NCBI RefSeq assembly: GCF_004210375.1
Contig: NC_134831.1
Location: forward strand, 46,720,035-46,784,034
From: Tachypleus tridentatus
Lineage: Eukaryota > Arthropoda > Merostomata > Xiphosura > Limulidae
Reading direction: 5' to 3'
Length of the DNA: 64,000 nt
In this document: one piece after another, positions 12,201-22,055 of the stretch
Layout: each line of letters begins with the position of its first letter
Position numbering within the stretch: position 1 is the stretch's first letter
The notes under the pieces: model-generated
Database searches by the model: none
Seen by the model: the letters and a program-made list of their open reading frames with translations, nothing else
What the model was told of the DNA's origin: nothing
Made by a program: the position numbers and the translations under genes

Positions 12201-12660
12201 AACTTCACATAGAAGTAAGTATGACACAATTAAACATTCAAACGTTCGGAACAACTTTGCGTTTTATAGTAATTGGCTACTATTAACAAATCTGAAATTT
12301 CATCGCGGTTTACGTATATCTAAAAACATGATGGAGTTTTTTTTATATAGCAAATGTATTCATGACTCCACAAAAAGTAAAATTTTATTGGAAAGTCTTT
12401 ACATTTAGAGATGTGAGTATGTTTTATTTATTTTTATTTTACTTTTTAAGGTATCAAAACGACAACAATCGATCCATCCAAAGTATGTCCTCTTCAAAAC
12501 GGCAAATTTTCAGTTTTTCTTCCTCATACTGAAAACTGCTCGTTGTACTATGTTTGTGACCATGGAATACCAAAATTAATGTGTTGCCCAGCAACCCTTC
12601 ACTTCAACCGAGAGCTGAACGTATGTGACTATGAGTGGAGAGCTGGCTGTTCTACGAATG
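64..12660 (+). CDS. Multi-CBM14 (peritrophin-A) mucin-like gene, partial, 12 exons in six tandem units
   Basis: This is inferred to be a secreted chitin-binding protein of a matrix, cuticle or mucus layer. Twelve exons alternate A (78 codons, Ser/Thr-rich linker) and B (70 codons, CBM14): 64-297, 535-744; 2175-2408, 2645-2854; 5641-5874, 6111-6320; 7748-7981, 8219-8428; 9863-10096, 10335-10544; 11981-12214, 12451-12660. Every A ends AA|GTAAGT, every B starts after TTTTAAG and ends G|GTGAGC. All exons are phase 1-1, so any A-B order stays in frame and the six modules give 888 codons. Exon B has six cysteines spaced x16, x5, x9, x12, x7, the peritrophin-A pattern. Signal peptide and start lie left of the window, and I found no terminal exon to the right. 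It could be a peritrophin, a chitin-binding mucin or a cuticle-associated protein; expression is not shown by sequence. Confidence 0.8.
535..744 (+). CDS. Exon B1, CBM14 chitin-binding domain
   Basis: The exon has 210 nt, phase 1-1. Cysteines fall at exon residues 13, 30, 36, 46, 59 and 67, with aromatic residues Y33, Y34, F52, Y61 and W63 at positions typical of the peritrophin-A fold (CSLYYVC, LHFN, CDYEW). It is a complete single domain of the usual ~55-residue length. Confidence 0.88.
945..1071 (+). mobile_element. tRNA-derived SINE, family B, unit 1 copy
   Basis: The head has tRNA-like features (CAGCGGTAAG, then a GGCTC-type B-box region) and the tail ends in a CA repeat. Better copies at 24.1 and 35.2 kb keep GGTTCGATTCC, a canonical B box. 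Flanking TAATGCT and TAATTCT look like a target-site duplication. Confidence 0.75.
2175..2408 (+). CDS. Exon A2, Ser/Thr-rich linker
   Basis: Same structure as A1, with the DEDV variant that is shared with A4. The splice sites are intact. Confidence 0.75.
2645..2854 (+). CDS. Exon B2, CBM14 domain
   Basis: Six-cysteine CBM14 exon almost identical to B1; one nucleotide difference upstream of the domain changes IDPSK to IYPSK. The following intron carries the Penelope-like insertion, which leaves the exon and its GTGAGC donor intact. Confidence 0.88.
3064..3768 (+). pseudogene. Penelope-like reverse transcriptase, C-terminal fragment
   Basis: An open frame runs from the truncation point to a stop at 3766. 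It shows the motif NGLSMGNPVSPVLANIFM, then WYRYVDDTVAGF (the catalytic YVDD box), then FLNLKI. These are palm motifs of Penelope-type reverse transcriptases. The fingers and upstream palm are missing. The same frame continues past the stop with family-like sequence to 3864, so the stop is a decay mutation. The copy cannot be autonomous. Confidence 0.88.
3819..4181 (+). pseudogene. GIY-YIG endonuclease region of the Penelope-like element
   Basis: The frame is shifted relative to the RT. It reads a zinc-binding-like CDNC pair followed by FYIGETSRKMETRFKEHKK, the YIG half and the conserved arginine of GIY-YIG nucleases, and ends near a conserved Glu (KEALLIQQLKP). The GIY half appears as NIIYKIQC. 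The domain is known to supply DNA cleavage in endonuclease-bearing Penelope elements. It is split from the RT by a frameshift, so it is a relic. Confidence 0.82.
4298..4339 (+). ncRNA. Hammerhead-ribozyme-like motif (Penelope 3' tail)
   Basis: Core pieces occur in order: stem I strand GTGAAC (4298-4303), CTGACGA (4304-4310, fits CUGANGA), an unpaired T, stem II GACC/GGTC around a six-base loop (4312-4325), GAAACGTT (4326-4333), and closing strand GTTCGC (4334-4339), which pairs with GTGAAC with one G-T wobble. Stem III is almost absent. Hammerhead motifs in Penelope-like elements are established knowledge; activity of this copy is not shown. Confidence 0.72.
4409..4535 (+). mobile_element. 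SINE family B, unit 2 copy
   Basis: Same insertion as in unit 1. The Penelope-like element sits directly upstream of it. Confidence 0.75.
5641..5874 (+). CDS. Exon A3, Ser/Thr-rich linker
   Basis: Same splice sites and phase as A1 and the same DENV variant. It has one private change, TTRTEN in place of TTRSEN. Confidence 0.75.
6111..6320 (+). CDS. Exon B3, CBM14 domain
   Basis: Complete six-cysteine domain whose peptide is identical to B1. It uses the same TTTTAAG acceptor and GTGAGC donor. Confidence 0.88.
6519..6645 (+). mobile_element. SINE family B, unit 3 copy
   Basis: Orthologous within the array to the unit 1 insertion. Confidence 0.75.
7748..7981 (+). CDS. Exon A4, Ser/Thr-rich linker
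   Basis: Same structure, with the DEDV variant shared with A2. The splice sites are intact. Confidence 0.75.
8219..8428 (+). CDS. Exon B4, CBM14 domain
   Basis: Complete six-cysteine domain. It has one private replacement after the last cysteine, CSMN instead of CSTN. Confidence 0.88.
8630..8755 (+). mobile_element. SINE family B, unit 4 copy
   Basis: Same insertion. The CA tail is interrupted by a G. Confidence 0.75.
9863..10096 (+). CDS. Exon A5, Ser/Thr-rich linker
   Basis: The acceptor is ATTAG|GTC rather than ATTAG|ATC, so the junction codon reads Gly instead of Asp. Variants DQDV and PVGDD are shared with A6. YIFD replaces YISD. Confidence 0.72.
10335..10544 (+). CDS. Exon B5, CBM14 domain
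   Basis: Complete six-cysteine domain with the B1 peptide. Splice sites are intact. Confidence 0.88.
10746..10871 (+). mobile_element. SINE family B, unit 5 copy
   Basis: Same insertion. It is the last unit that carries it. Confidence 0.75.
11981..12214 (+). CDS. Exon A6, Ser/Thr-rich linker
   Basis: Carries the same Gly junction codon, DQDV and PVGDD variants as A5. Splice sites are intact. Confidence 0.72.
12451..12660 (+). CDS. Exon B6, divergent CBM14 domain with an extra cysteine
   Basis: Last recognisable module and the most diverged. CPLQNGKFSVF replaces CPPQNGKFPVF, and LMCCPATLHF replaces LMRCPAPLHF, which adds a seventh cysteine next to the fourth conserved one. All six framework cysteines, the acceptor and the GTGAGC donor remain, so the exon looks usable. 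Confidence 0.82.
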
Positions 12661-13145
12661 GTGAGCTTTAGGCCTTCTCTTCCTTTCCAGATCTTTTTCT
12701 TGAAAATTAAGGATTCTGAGACAATTTTAACACAAACAGCAGACGCTTCTTTTCATTTGTTATCGTAAAGATCCCGATAAGATAATTTAAAGTAAAAACA
12801 AAGTAACAACGCAACACACGTTGATTTCACATAGCTTGTTTGAACCATTTACACTTATGCTGTTCATAGTGTTACACAACTGTTTACGATATATCTGTAC
12901 ATTTACATGAAAAGTATACTGAATTTCTATTCTTCTAAGACATTTTATGAAATATTACATTTTTTACAGAAACGGAGGTTAAAAATACTTTTCCCTTTTC
13001 TTATTCGTTTGTGAAATTTTATGTTTAGTTTGTAACATATTTTTATCGGCAATAAGTAAGTAAAACTTAATATTAATTAACTTATTTTTAAAGATGGTAT
13101 CCGAAAACAAGCAATAAAAAATAATTATTCTTGAAAAATCTCTCA

Positions 13146-13962
13146 CGGAGGTTTAACGTCGTTATTATTGTTTTAATATTCTAAACTTTAACAAGATGTA
13201 GCTAATATTTGTCATTCTCATTTTCACTACTTTTCCATTTTTAACTATCTATAAGTCTTATGTTTCAAAGAAATTTCTGTCATCAAAATTGCCTACATAT
13301 AACAAGGTTTCCGTAATTCCCGTTATGTTAAAATTTTCTGTTCGACCAGTGCTCTTTCTTAAACCATTTTTTCTTGTTATTTTTTAATATTTCTAGCAAT
13401 ACATTAATAACTGTTTGGCCCACCGTTAAAATTACGTATGTGCTTTGTTTTTACATTGTGCCTTTTCCTTCACATTTTACCTTGATTATATGTATTTATT
13501 GTTTAAATCTTCCCTTACGAATTCGATAGTATCTCTTTTTTGAAAATGTAAAAGATTATTTTACTGATACAGCTTGTTAATGAGGTTTGTTACTTTTTAT
13601 GTTTATTTATTTTTTAGTGTAAATATGCAAAAATAGTATTTGTAGTGATTGTTAAAGGAACAACTAAAATCTTATGATATAGCTTACCTTTGATTTTCGT
13701 TTTGTTGTATAGGTCGTTGATCGCTCCTCTGTGTATGGAAGACTGTAACTGATTGTAGGCAAATGCAACTAAAATGACAGTTAGGTTAAGTCAAATAAAT
13801 ACGTATTAGCTGAAAGTATATTCCATCTGTGTTTTGGTTTTCTATAATGGTTGATTTTACTTTCTGTATAAATCGGCAAAGCTCTGAATGTTTGTAAAAA
13901 AATGTAATATTTCGTCTCTTTATTTCAGTTTTCTTCTCATGATAGATATGGCTCGATACATG
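13146..13962. other. AT-rich stretch, no gene seen
   Basis: I see no long open frame, tRNA or recognised repeat. It may be the intron or 3' flank downstream of exon B6; a terminal exon of the CBM14 gene could be hidden here but I cannot point to one. Confidence 0.5.
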
Positions 13963-14262
13963 CTTTAAAAGAAAATAATGAATTGCCTTATTGTCCTTGC
14001 GTATATCAGAATTTCGGTTTTATTCACATCTAATTGATTATATATATAGATATGTATATAACATTTAACTCTTTATTTCCTTCTTTTACAAAATAAATTA
14101 AAAATTAGTTCGCTTTAAAAGAAAATAATGAATTGCCTTATTGACTTTGCATTTATCAGACGTTCGGTTTTATTCACATCTAATTGATTATATATATAGA
14201 TATGTATATGACATTTAACTCTTTATTGCCTTCTTTTACAAAATAAATTAAAAAACTAGTTC
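13963..14262 (+). repeat. Tandem duplication, 2 x 150 bp
   Basis: The segment beginning GCTTTAAAAGAAAATAATG at ~13962 recurs 150 bp later with a few substitutions. Each copy holds a short TATATATAGATATGTATAT run. Confidence 0.85.
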
Positions 14263-15502
14263 TAAAACGTATATTTCAATTTGAAATAATTTGTATCTAT
14301 TTGATTATTTATACTTTTTCTTATTATTTTATATTTCTTTTCTTCATTTTACTAAGTAAATATTAAAACAGATAGTAAAGAATAACGTTTCTAACATTTT
14401 GAAAGTTAGGCCAACGTAAGTCAGAGCTGGTGTTTGATACGAACAACCACGACTTTTTGATCAGTGACCAAATTTATTGAATAAGCATTTGAAGATTGAT
14501 CTCTGTTATAAGGCTTTACAATGTTAATAAAACGAAACTTTGTTACTGTACTGTATTTAATAATAATAGAAATATTTCTCACTTTAATAAAGTATTCTTG
14601 AATTATTGATTGGTTCGTTAATATCAATTGTGTTTAACGCAAACTGAAGCTTATTACGAGATATTTCTGTTAAGGTAAATAAAATGACGATCTATACCTT
14701 CACAATGTATATTTATTAGTTCAGTATTTCTCTTTAAAAGCTTCATCAGATATCCTACAAGTTTACAAGTGATTCCGAAGTTTGGTCTTGTAAGTCCGTA
14801 AACTTGTTGCTGACCAATGAGGAATTTGATTTATAGAATATCTTTTAATAGAGGACTGAGTACGTTATATTAAAACGATTTTGAATAGGCAAAGCAATAA
14901 TTCACATGATAGTCATAGCCGATATAAAATCTCCGTGGAACAGGATCAATCAGAACTATATTTTGACATAGTTTGGTGTTACTTAAGTAATGTTGTGTCA
15001 CTGAAAACCTATTGCTTTTGTGAAGAGTATGTAACAGCTCTTTCAAACACAAGATATTCATTCTCTTAGATCATGAATATTTGTTCATATTTTGGGTTTA
15101 GACTTTTCAAAACTGAAATATCCTGTGTTTTTAATGACATTAGAAAATAAGTGAATATTAATCAAATTAGGGTATCAGGACCATTAATAACAGGAATTGC
15201 AACAAGTTGTACTCCAGCCTTGATACGTAACATGCGGAATTTTATAACAGTTGAAAATCCACAAACAGAAAATCAGTGACAAAAGCCATTCACCCAGAGA
15301 GCACAACGCAACATTGTCTAAAAATATATCCGATTAGAAAAGCAACACAAATTGCCTCTACGACACATCTATTTAGCCTTTCATACCTCAAGCATCTAAA
15401 GAAATGAAGGGTATTCATACCATTCTATATGGAAACATGTTGATTTCTGTGCAATCGGATTGTGTAAACGAACACTTATAAACCTTTGGCTTTGTACACT
15501 AA
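14263..15502. other. AT-rich stretch, no gene seen
   Basis: Only short open frames on both strands (60-68 codons), none with a recognisable domain or splice context. Confidence 0.5.
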
Positions 15503-15734
15503 GGGCCCAGCGTGGCCAGGTGGATAAGCACTTGACTCATAATCCGAGGGTCGTGGGTTCAAATCCCCGTCTCTTTAAAACATACTCGCCCTTTCAGCCG
15601 TGGGAGCGTTATAATGTATCGGTCAATCCCACTCTTCGTTGATAAAAGAGTAGCTCAAGAGTTGGCAGTAGGTGGTAATGACTAGCTGCAGATAGCCCTC
15701 GTGTAGCTTTGCGCAAGATTCAAAATCAAACAAT
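15503..15734 (+). mobile_element. tRNA-derived SINE, family A, internally deleted
   Basis: The tRNA-like head begins GGGCCCAGCGTGGCCAGGTG and has a TCAAATCC B-box variant. The body (CCCTTTCAGCCGTGGGAGCG, GTCAATCCCACT) is diagnostic of this family. It skips from ACTAGCTGC directly to AGATAGCCCTC, an internal deletion. Confidence 0.85.
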
Positions 15735-15844
15735 TGTACACTAAGTGTATTACTACGAAGCTGGAGTAGAATGCTTTTGATGCTAACCTTACGATGGAAC
15801 ATTTGCTTTAAAATCATACTCCTTTGTTATTTGGTCATCTGGAG

Positions 15845-15950
15845 AGTAAGCGATAAGTTTATGGACTTATAACAATAAAATCCGGGATTCGATTACTTGC
15901 GTTGGATATAGGGTACATGAACCATTGTGTAGCTTTGTTCTAAAACAGTG
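15845..15950 (+). mobile_element. Degenerate SINE family B
   Basis: Spaced similarity to family B: GCGATAAGTTTATGGACTTA, then a GGATTCGATT B-box remnant, then GTGTAGCTTTG. Old copy. Confidence 0.5.
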
Positions 15951-16400
15951 ACATCTATGCTCGAAAAAAAATTTTACACAAAAGTATAGAAATGTTAAAA
16001 GAAACCACGCATGCTTAGTTAATACTGTGATTTATTTTACTGTCTATTGTTTAAGTACATATAGAATTTCGCCTGGTTCCTAATTACTGAAATTAGATCA
16101 CGAAATCTTTTCTGAGAAGATGGATACTATTCTGTAGTAAATAATCAAACAATTGACATGGAAGTTGGTTGATTATGCTCTTCTATCATCCAATCAATAA
16201 AGCATAATATTATTCAAACCGTCACAACGTATATACTATACTATGGCTTTTAATATAGTAAAAAAATTCAGTCAAGATTCGTAATCAATTTTATGTTTAT
16301 TTCCAGTTGTAAATATATTTTTCGAAATCTTTAATTTATATTGAGTATAATTTCTCAAATAAATGTTCATAAATCATCATATAGTTTCATCACGTAAATA
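15951..16400. other. AT-rich stretch, no gene seen
   Basis: Nothing recognised on either strand. Confidence 0.5.
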
Positions 16401-16926
16401 CAGTGGAGCGCCGTTAAGCCGCGGTATTTGGGGGGTCAACCTGCTTAACCGCGGCTTAAGTGGTCCGCGGCTTAAACCTTTGTGACTGAAAAGCCGAAGT
16501 CGCCAACAGCTCCGCCGAGGAGCCTCATCCGGGCCATTATGTGATCATTATATCGGATTATCGAATTAAAAATAATACTTTAATTATTGATCACTTTTTT
16601 TCATGGATTTACCGCGGATTAACTTTAATGTATGGAGAGGCGTGATTCGGTAACAATGGCGGCCTCCATAAAGCTGACAAAGAGAGCGGATAAGGTAGAT
16701 TAACGGTCGATTTCTATTGTAATATATTTTATTTATTTCCCAAATTAAAACAAATCATTTTTAAATATCCCCTTGAAGTTATAAAGCCAGGATTAAATTC
16801 GTAAGCCGCGTTTTTACACGTTCTTAAATTAGCGGTGAGCCGCAATAATCCTCGCTCACAAGACTTGCTACAACGGCTTAAGCGATTTCGCGGTTTACTG
16901 GTCCGCGGCTTAATGGTGCTCCACTG
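16401..16926. mobile_element. pogo/Tigger-like MITE, 526 bp
   Basis: It begins CAGTGGAGCGCCGTTAAGCC and ends with the inverse, GGCTTAATGGTGCTCCACTG, flanked on both sides by TA. Imperfect terminal inverted repeats with a CAGTGG start and TA duplication fit the Tc1-mariner/pogo group. There is no transposase frame inside. The GC-rich ends (repeated CCGCGGCTTAA) stand out from the AT-rich surroundings. Confidence 0.8.
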
Positions 16927-17164
16927 TATTTGGTGAACGACTTTCCAGTGTCACGACGTCACTTTCAGGATGCGCTGGTAGAAAATGTATCATTCAAGAT
17001 TGTTTCCAATGGACATGCTTGCTTGAGAAATTAATTTGGCCACGGTATTGAGATACTATAACATAAAGTTTATAAGTGTAAAGGCTCTATAGCACGTTTT
17101 AATGATTATCTATATATATATATATATACGTTCTTATACAGTAACGTGTTTCTGCAGGAGAGCA

Positions 17165-17362
17165 TTCGCGCAAACTTCATGAGGGCTATCTACACGAACC
17201 GTCCATAATTTAGTAGTGTAATATTAGAAGGGCCTTCAGCTATTCATTATTATCCACCGCCAACTCTTAGGCTATTCTTTTATCAATTAAAAGTGGGATT
17301 GATTGTCACTTTATAATGCCACCATGACTGAAAGGAGAGCATGTTTGGTGTCACGGGGATTA
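17165..17362 (-). mobile_element. SINE family A, partial
   Basis: Reverse-strand body (GAGGGCTATCT, CCGCCAACTCTTAGGCTA, TTTGGTGTCACGGGGATT). It lacks the tRNA head beyond the B box. Confidence 0.8.
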
Positions 17363-19640
17363 AACGACCAAAAACAGAACTAAAAGAGTTAAAAAAAAAC
17401 TTAAATTTAATAGTAAAATTATGTCTAATACATCAAAGAGAATTTTCATTTGTTTTACGTTACATTATGAGGACTTCCAGTAAAGAAAAAAGAAACTTAA
17501 GATTGTTCAAACCATTTTGAATTTAAACTCCACAGAAGGTGATAATCACTATAAATGAGCTATAAAAGTTACTTGTTGACAACATCTCCATGTAAACCTA
17601 AAACATCTAACCAAAGTAAAGGATTCTTCGTTGCACAATTTACTGACAAAAATATAGAATTAGCTAGTTTATAATCTGTTGTTCGGAATAATTCCATACA
17701 TCAGTTATTTTCACAAATACAACTGAAGCACACTATCTTGATATAAACACTGCTGCTATCAATAACATATTCTTATACAAGGTTTACGATAAAACACAAT
17801 ATTTTAATTTTAAAGCTATATATTTTCCCAGCATAAACATCCAAAAGAGAATACGTTTTAATAATGGCCAATCACAACTCATTAGATATGATAAAATTTG
17901 TTCTAATTTGGAAGATTTTAAAAGGTTCGAACGCCAAAACATAAACTTTTTAGTAGCGATTTTTTATTTCGATAGATTACTAACGTCATTTTCTTTAATT
18001 GATAGTAAGCACAATTCATTTCTAACTGAAACATATAGCAGTGGCAAAACGATTTCACAAATTAAGAAAAAAAACAATGAATTGTACATAACTTTATTTT
18101 TACAAAAACCTAATCTTTTCATCTTTCAAAATTATTATTTTATTCAACTACATTTTGTAGTGTAAGTTATGTGAAGTCAAAATTTTTTCAAGTTGCTGTC
18201 GTTGATTCAATATAATTCATATAATTAGCATAATTATTACAGAATGTGAATGACTTTCTTCAAAATAAACATATATACCCCAACACAAACCTAAGCATTT
18301 AACCCTTTTCAGATACTGATAATTACATTAAATTCCACCAACATTTATGCTGGGTTAATCGTTTAGCCCTGGATGGACTATGCCTAAGTGTAGATCACAG
18401 AATCAACATTTTTTGTAGGATATCAATAAGTTTCTTCATCCTAAAGTAACCTACTTCTCCATCACAAGTCTAAGCTTTTATCGCACATAAGGAATTGAAA
18501 CGTCTGTTATTCTTGACTTTTCTTAAATTCTATACACAGTTTTCTTAAATCACCTTTCCACTTTCTGGAACTTGTCTCTTTTTGATTTTTCTTTAAGTCT
18601 TTTTTCAAGACTGGCTGTTGAGCAGACTCACTTTAACAAAGTTACCTTTAAACGCTAGTGGATTAAACAAGGCTTGAACAGTTGCACAAGAAGTCATATA
18701 CACACATGATGTGTTATTGTTTCATTGAACATGTAGAACATAAGACATAAGTTTATACGTGCTGGTGTACTTTAGAGTATTAATTTTACTAAATTCAATA
18801 TCTATTTTAATTACTTATGGTCCTTGATTAATTTAATATACAATATTAACGTTTTTAATATTAATAATTACATTGACTAAATAAGCTTGCTACTTGAAGC
18901 TTCACATGAGACAATTCATTTTCAGTGATTAAGTGCTTAGTAATTAGCTAAGTAAGCCTAGCCATTATTTAATGGCTCTTGGGACAAAAGCCATTAACAC
19001 CGCTAACAGCGCGAATAGCCAACTGATGACCTGAAGCACAGTAATCAAATACGCTTTTTATGGTTTGTCTGTTACTCATAATTAAGGCTATTTGACATTA
19101 ACTGTATTTTCATTGCAGATTTTTAGCAACTCTTCTGGTAAAAATTATCAAGAATAGTGTAAGACAAAATCGTTTTTACACATTGCTTTTATTGAATATT
19201 AGCATACACAATATTACTTCAGTCTAGAGTTTCTCAATAGTAAATAGTTGTGTAGAAATGTATTCGTGAGAATAAAAACATGATATATTGTTATTCAAAT
19301 AGCACATTTTGGAAGGTAACCTTTTTTAACAACGTCTTTTTTACTGGTAAATTGCAGATATGGCTACTTACCTTATGTTCTATAACTATTCTAAGTGGAG
19401 CTGTAAATCAGATATTACTATTCTATTAGGATGTAACCTAAAAGATGACACTGAGTACTGTTGACTAGCTATCTTCTCTGTAGTCTGTCCTTTCACTGTT
19501 TGGAACGGATAGTACAGATACACCTCGAAAAATTATGCGTGAATACCTTATAAAAACTAGAGTAGAAACTCGTCTAAATGCCCTATATAGCAAGGTTCCC
19601 TTAATATCCAAAATGAGCCATGAAAAGCCGGGTTCCATAT
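17363..19640. other. AT-rich stretch, no supported gene
   Basis: The longest open frame (17908-18165, + strand, 85 codons) is AT-rich with no domain or splice context. Nothing else is recognised. Confidence 0.5.
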
Positions 19641-19920
19641 TGTTTGTTTGTTTTGTTTTGAATTTCGCGCAAAGCTACATGAGGGCTATCTGCGCGAACC
19701 GTCCCTAATTTAGAAGTGTAAGACTAGAGGGAAAGCAACTAGTCATCACCATCTACCACCAACTCTTGGGCTACTATTTTACCAACGATTAGTGGGATTG
19801 GCTGTCACATTATAATGCCCACATGGTTGAGAGGGTGAACATGTATGATGTGACAGAGATTCGAATCCGCGAACCACAGATTGCAAGTCGAACGCACTAA
19901 CCACCTGGCCATACCGAGCA
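19641..19920 (-). mobile_element. SINE family A, near full length
   Basis: Reverse-strand copy from the TGTTTGTTTG tail (19641) to the tRNA-like head at ~19910. The B box reads as GATTCGAATCC in reverse. Confidence 0.88.
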
Positions 19921-21450
19921 TGGTTTTATATTGACTGGTGCTAACTTTTTGAATTTTAAGGCATCCCATTTTGTTTCGTTGAGTTATGCGTTGCCATGAC
20001 ATGGAGTGTTGTCAACAGGAGGTCTCAATGGGTGGAGTAGCTGTGTCCCTTTTTCTTTACTTTTAGTCTCAAATTACTTCTCTTCAGAGTTTTAACTGCT
20101 AAACGTTTCTCACTTATTTTCTGCTTTTATTTTACTTATAACGACTGAAGTAAAAAATCTGCTGAATATAATCAAATCATCTCTTGTGTCATTAGACTGT
20201 TTACATGACACTGTAATACGATACTCTCAAGAGAAACAATGAACATTCATAAAAATAAGTCGGTTTGGTTCCTTCTCAGAGAACACGATGTGGAATTTAT
20301 AAGCTTATGTAGCATACAGTATTTTAAAAGAATTCCCCAGACTCATAATAGTACACTTTGAATCTGTGACAACATCGCAAGTGTTTAAATATTGATCATT
20401 CTTTTGATGGGATATGTGAAATTCAGCGGTGTATCATACAAGCATACAAAGATAACTGCCAGTTTTGTTGAGTTCCTGCATAGAGAAGAGGACTAAAGAC
20501 ACTGCCCTTAATCCTGAATATTGAGGTGTCCGTTATTGCAAAATTAATTTTGGTTACAAAAGAAAGTGACTGAAAACGTCTGCCCTTAATGATATGGTGC
20601 CCATTGTTTCGAAATGTTTTTTAATCAAAGTTCTACTGTATATGCAGTTGCTTAGGGTTCTTGAAAATGTTCTGTTTCAAGAGCAGGTGAAAGCAAAATT
20701 AATAGTAACAAATATTTTTATTTCTTGCTCTTGAAGTTTATATGTCATGCTGTTTTGAAGCCTACAGAGTTCATAATTCTTCTAGTTTTTCATAGCATGC
20801 GCACGTTTTACTGACATCACGACTGAACAAATTGTAACGTTAAATGTCCCTTATATAAAGTCATTTTAATGTCTTTTGACTAATTGACGGATAACACATT
20901 ACAATCACTACCGTATAGTGCTGAGAATAGCTAAAATAAGTGGCACCTTTAAGGAGCCTCCAGCCTCCTTTCGGAAAAACAATCTTCTGACTGACTATGA
21001 TGTAAATTTGAACGGATTAAGTAGGTTCTGGTATTATAAGCAAACACTGTCCAATCAGTTCACCTTTCAGTAATTTCAAATATTTAAAGATAAAACTGTC
21101 TAATCATATTAAACACTTTATTTGTTTTCGTTAAATACAGATTAAAGTAGTCCTCAATTTATTTAAACTTTTACGTTAAAATTTTGAGCATCACATTTCC
21201 AAGATGATTACGGAAGATGTGAGTAAAAATTTGACAATGAACCAGAATTTTTCAATAAGTTATTAAGGGGTTGATGTATAACAATTTTATTTACAATATA
21301 CAGACTTGTTAAATTTTTTAGATGTTAAATTTTTCTGATGAATCAAAATATTGTGCGTGTTTTTTTTTCGATTTGCAATGCAATGTAAATGTAAAGTTTA
21401 AGATACAAACCTAACAATTAAAAAACAGCAAAAATATGTCGTGATACAGT
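19921..21450. other. Intergenic stretch, no gene seen
   Basis: No gene or family repeat recognised. A short GC-richer inverted element, AAGGAGCCTCCAGCCTCCTT, lies near 20952. Confidence 0.5.
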
Positions 21451-21716
21451 TTTTTTTTTAAATTTCACGAAAAGCTATATGAGGACTAGCTACGCTAGCC
21501 TTTCCTAATTTAGCAGTGTAATACTGGAGGGAAGGAGCTAGTCATCATCACCCACCGCCAACTCTTGGGCTACTCTTTTGTTACGAAAGAAAATTAGGAT
21601 TGACTTTACGTTATAACATCCCCGCGGTTGAAAGAACGAGCATGTTTGGTGTGACTGAGATTCGAACCTGCGACCTTCTGATCACAAGTCGAATGTCTTA
21701 ACCACCCGGCCATGCA
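21451..21716 (-). mobile_element. SINE family A
   Basis: Reverse-strand copy with T-rich tail, body and tRNA-like head ending ACCACCCGGCCATGC. Confidence 0.88.
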
Positions 21717-21783
21717 GTAATACAGATAATATGTTTTATAGATTTACAAGAATTAAAAAAAAATCTCAGTAACCTCAAAATGT

Positions 21784-22055
21784 TGTTGTGTGGAATTTCG
21801 CACAAAGCTACTCGAGGGTTATCTGTGCTATCCGTCCCTAATTTAGCAATGCAAGACTAGAGGGAAGGCGCTAATCATCACCACCCACCGCCAACTCTTG
21901 GGCTACTTTTTTACCAACGAATAGTGGGATTGACCGTCACATTATAACGCCCCCACGGCTGGGAGGGCGAGCATGTGTGGCTCGACTCGGGCGCGAAACC
22001 GCGACCCTCAGATTACGAAGCGCACGCCTTAACGCGCTAGGCCATGCCAGGCCCA
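21784..22055 (-). mobile_element. SINE family A
   Basis: Reverse-strand full-length copy only ~70 bp from the previous one, ending AGGCCATGCCAGGCCC. The B box is altered (GGGCGCGAAACC). Confidence 0.88.

Larger units (their letters stand above)
11919..13145 (+). repeat. Array unit 6, truncated and diverged 3' boundary
   Basis: The first ~520 bp match unit 5 closely. From B6 onward the sequence is clearly more diverged and fades near the CTCTCACGG motif at ~13.14 kb. It lacks the SINE of the other units. This looks like the old right flank of the array. Confidence 0.8.

Noticed and set aside
1-13145. CRISPR array or satellite
   Set aside because: The 2.1-kb units contain protein-coding exons with splice sites; size and content exclude CRISPR, and coding content argues against plain satellite.
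1-13145. Whole array as an assembly artefact
   Set aside because: Units differ by consistent substitutions, indels, one Penelope insertion and one SINE-free member, which an artefactual copy would not show. The exact number of units still needs long reads.
17908-18165. 85-codon open frame
   Set aside because: AT-driven composition, no domain, no splice context, no upstream signal.
20952-20971. Short inverted repeat as a terminator-like hairpin
   Set aside because: Rho-independent terminators are not expected in animal nuclear DNA, and no gene ends here.
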